Assembly: GCA_003460745.1 (NCBI GenBank)
Contig: QTVU01000014.1
Span: 1 to 64,000 of the forward strand
DNA length: 64,000 nt
From: Firmicutes bacterium AM55-24TS
GTDB lineage: Bacteria; Bacillota; Clostridia; UBA1381
Reading direction: 5' to 3'
Program-made: the position numbers and the translations under genes
The notes under the pieces: model-generated
Databases searched by the model: none
The model's input: the letters and a program-made list of their open reading frames with translations, nothing else
What the model was told of the DNA's origin: nothing
Shown here: one piece after another, positions 62,549 to 64,000 of the stretch
How the letters are laid out: the number at the start of each line of letters is the position of its first letter
Position numbering within the stretch: the first letter of the stretch is position 1

Positions 62549-63707
62549 GCACTTCAAAATAGCTCTGTGGATGATTACATACCGGACATACCTCCGGAGC
62601 CTTTGTTCCTACCACAATATGTCCGCAGTTACGGCATTCCCATACCTTAACTTCACTTTTTTCAAATACCTGTGCAGTTTCGATATTCTTAAGAAGAGCA
62701 CGATATCTCTCTTCGTGGTGCTTTTCAATCTCTCCTACAGCTCTGAATTTTGCTGCAAGCTCATGGAAACCTTCTTCCTCCGCCGTTTTTGCAAAGCTCT
62801 CATACATATCTGTCCACTCATAATTTTCGCCTTCCGCAGCTGCCGCTAAATTTTCTTTTGTATTACTAATCCCTGCCAATTCCTTGAACCACATCTTTGC
62901 ATGTTCTTTTTCATTATCTGCTGTTTTTAAAAATAAAGCTGACATCTGCTCATAGCCTTCCTTTTTCGCTACAGATGCAAAATAAGTATACTTATTTCTT
63001 GCCTGTGATTCTCCTGCAAATGCCTCCTGTAAATTTTTCTCTGTCTGTGTTCCTGCGTACTTGTTTGCTGCCATTACTTTTACCTCCGTTTTCTTTACTA
63101 CTTTTTCAAAATCTGATGCCGGGTGCTTACATAAAGGACATATAAAATCATCCGGTAGTTCTTCACCTACATATTCATATCCACAAATTCTGCAACGCCA
63201 TATTGTCTTACCGTCCTCTGTTTTTCCAACGTTCTCTGGCTTAATATTATTCTGGTAATAATCATATGTGACAGAAGGTATATTACTTAAAACTTCCATA
63301 TCGGTTATCTCACCGATAAACATTGTATGTGAACCCAAATCCTCTGTTTTAATAACTTTTACAGAAATATATGCATTTGTACCTTCCGTAATATAATAAA
63401 TATCATTTATACCCCTGTCACACTTTTTAAATGTTTCAAATTTATTGGTATTTCTTCCTGATTGAAAGCCAAAATGTTTAAATAATTCAAACTGTGCATT
63501 CTGACTCAGAACTGATACTGTAAATTTTCCGTTTCTTTCAATCATATCATGCGTGTAATTTGTCTTATTGACGCATATACTTAATTGGTTTGGTTCCGAA
63601 GCTGCCTGAATCGCTGTGTTAATAATGCATCCATTATCTTTTTCAGCTTCCCTTGCAGTCAATACAAACAGTCCGTAACTCAGCCTATACATTGCTTTTC
63701 TATCCAT
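62532..63707 (-). CDS. Flavin reductase-rubredoxin-rubrerythrin-rubredoxin fusion protein
   Basis: A 391-residue protein with four modules: an FMN-binding split-barrel flavin reductase (about 1-165, [15 protein letters not shown]), rubredoxin (about 168-205, CRICGYEY...CPLCKHP), a ferritin-like di-iron rubrerythrin domain (about 215-345, with [23 protein letters not shown] and [10 protein letters not shown] ligands), and a second rubredoxin (CRNCGHIV...CPVCNHP). It would pass NAD(P)H electrons through FMN and iron to reduce peroxide in one chain. ATG at 63707 follows AGGAGG. The PerR-like gene ends one base before it, so co-regulation is likely. Confidence 0.93.
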   Translation of the reverse strand: MDRKAMYRLSYGLFVLTAREAEKDNGCIINTAIQAASEPNQLSICVNKTNYTHDMIERNGKFTVSVLSQNAQFELFKHFGFQSGRNTNKFETFKKCDRGINDIYYITEGTNAYISVKVIKTEDLGSHTMFIGEITDMEVLSNIPSVTYDYYQNNIKPENVGKTEDGKTIWRCRICGYEYVGEELPDDFICPLCKHPASDFEKVVKKTEVKVMAANKYAGTQTEKNLQEAFAGESQARNKYTYFASVAKKEGYEQMSALFLKTADNEKEHAKMWFKELAGISNTKENLAAAAEGENYEWTDMYESFAKTAEEEGFHELAAKFRAVGEIEKHHEERYRALLKNIETAQVFEKSEVKVWECRNCGHIVVGTKAPEVCPVCNHPQSYFEVHEENY

Positions 63708-63708
63708 G

Positions 63709-64000
63709 TTATTCCTCCTTTGCCTCCCCCCTGCATTTTTGGCAAATGCCTTTAAATGAAATATCGTAATCCAAAAATTCAATTCCGTGAGTATCATGAA
63801 TTTTTTTCATCAAATCCGGTATTTCATCCATATCCACATCTGATACCTCACCGCATTTTACACACCTGACATGGTAGTGATTTTTCAATGTAAAATCGAA
63901 TCGGTTTGGTCCCTCCGAGACTTCAACTTTCCTCAAAGCACCTTCCTCTACCAATATATCAAGATTTCTATATACAGTTCCTTTTCCGATTGTAGGATAT
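63709..64000 (-). CDS. Fur/PerR-family metal-dependent repressor, N terminus beyond the window
   Basis: The last 97 residues of a Fur-family protein: recognition helix [15 protein letters not shown], regulatory His/Asp cluster [11 protein letters not shown], and zinc-binding CVKCGEV and CQKCRGE. It is followed immediately by the rubrerythrin fusion, which suggests PerR-like peroxide sensing rather than iron control; the metal and signal are inferred. The start lies right of 64000. Confidence 0.92.
   Translation of the reverse strand, partial: YPTIGKGTVYRNLDILVEEGALRKVEVSEGPNRFDFTLKNHYHVRCVKCGEVSDVDMDEIPDLMKKIHDTHGIEFLDYDISFKGICQKCRGEAKEE

Overview
The window reads as AT-rich DNA from an anaerobic, spore-lineage Firmicute (class Clostridia). 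The support is a SpoIIID remnant, MurT/GatD, rubredoxin/rubrerythrin with a PerR-type regulator, SLH-anchored surface proteins, clostripain, QueH and Firmicute-type promoters and terminators. Two secreted rhamnogalacturonan-acetylesterase-like proteins plus GH43 and GH2 enzymes, each near an AraC regulator, suggest a plant-polysaccharide (probably pectin) degrader, possibly near the Monoglobus type of gut clostridia; that placement is inference.

Layout. 1-2110: end of an integrated element (XRE repressor, tyrosine integrase with an embedded HTH) beside an initiator tRNA gene. 2223-16490: housekeeping: GtrA, YifB, oxidoreductase, MetE-like methyltransferase, ACT protein and CDF transporter, flippase, Ig-domain glucosaminidase, MurT-GatD, PAP2, QueH, YdcF. 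16576-17330: tRNA-Lys and a compact candidate type I toxin-antitoxin locus (20-residue membrane peptide, convergent small RNA, par-like direct repeats). 17333-32937: clostripain-like protease and two giant secreted surface proteins, one ending in three SLH repeats. 33098-38774: small membrane proteins, a LytTR/GHKL two-component pair with direct repeats at its promoter, and a fused membrane protein. 38799-41690: decay zone with a URO-D pseudogene, MATE transporter, truncated SpoIIID and an IS3 remnant. 41665-57422: polysaccharide cluster with two AraC regulators, interrupted by a HipA-like kinase pair. 57698-60030: Fic protein and remnants of a replicating mobile element with iteron-like repeats. 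60042-64000: HD-GYP protein, rubredoxin, lactate dehydrogenase, flavin reductase-rubredoxin-rubrerythrin fusion and PerR-like regulator, an oxidative-stress/fermentation group.

A window-wide oddity is that many genes are broken by single-base events. Seven frameshifts can each be repaired by adding exactly one base (near 18010, 35070, 38890, 39207, 47700, 48960 and 55823), and two in-frame TAA codons interrupt otherwise continuous frames (29465-29467 and 35238-35240). The all-minus-one pattern could mean consensus errors in the assembly or real decay of a surface/regulatory region; the sequence alone cannot decide. Coordinates of broken genes are given so either reading can be used.
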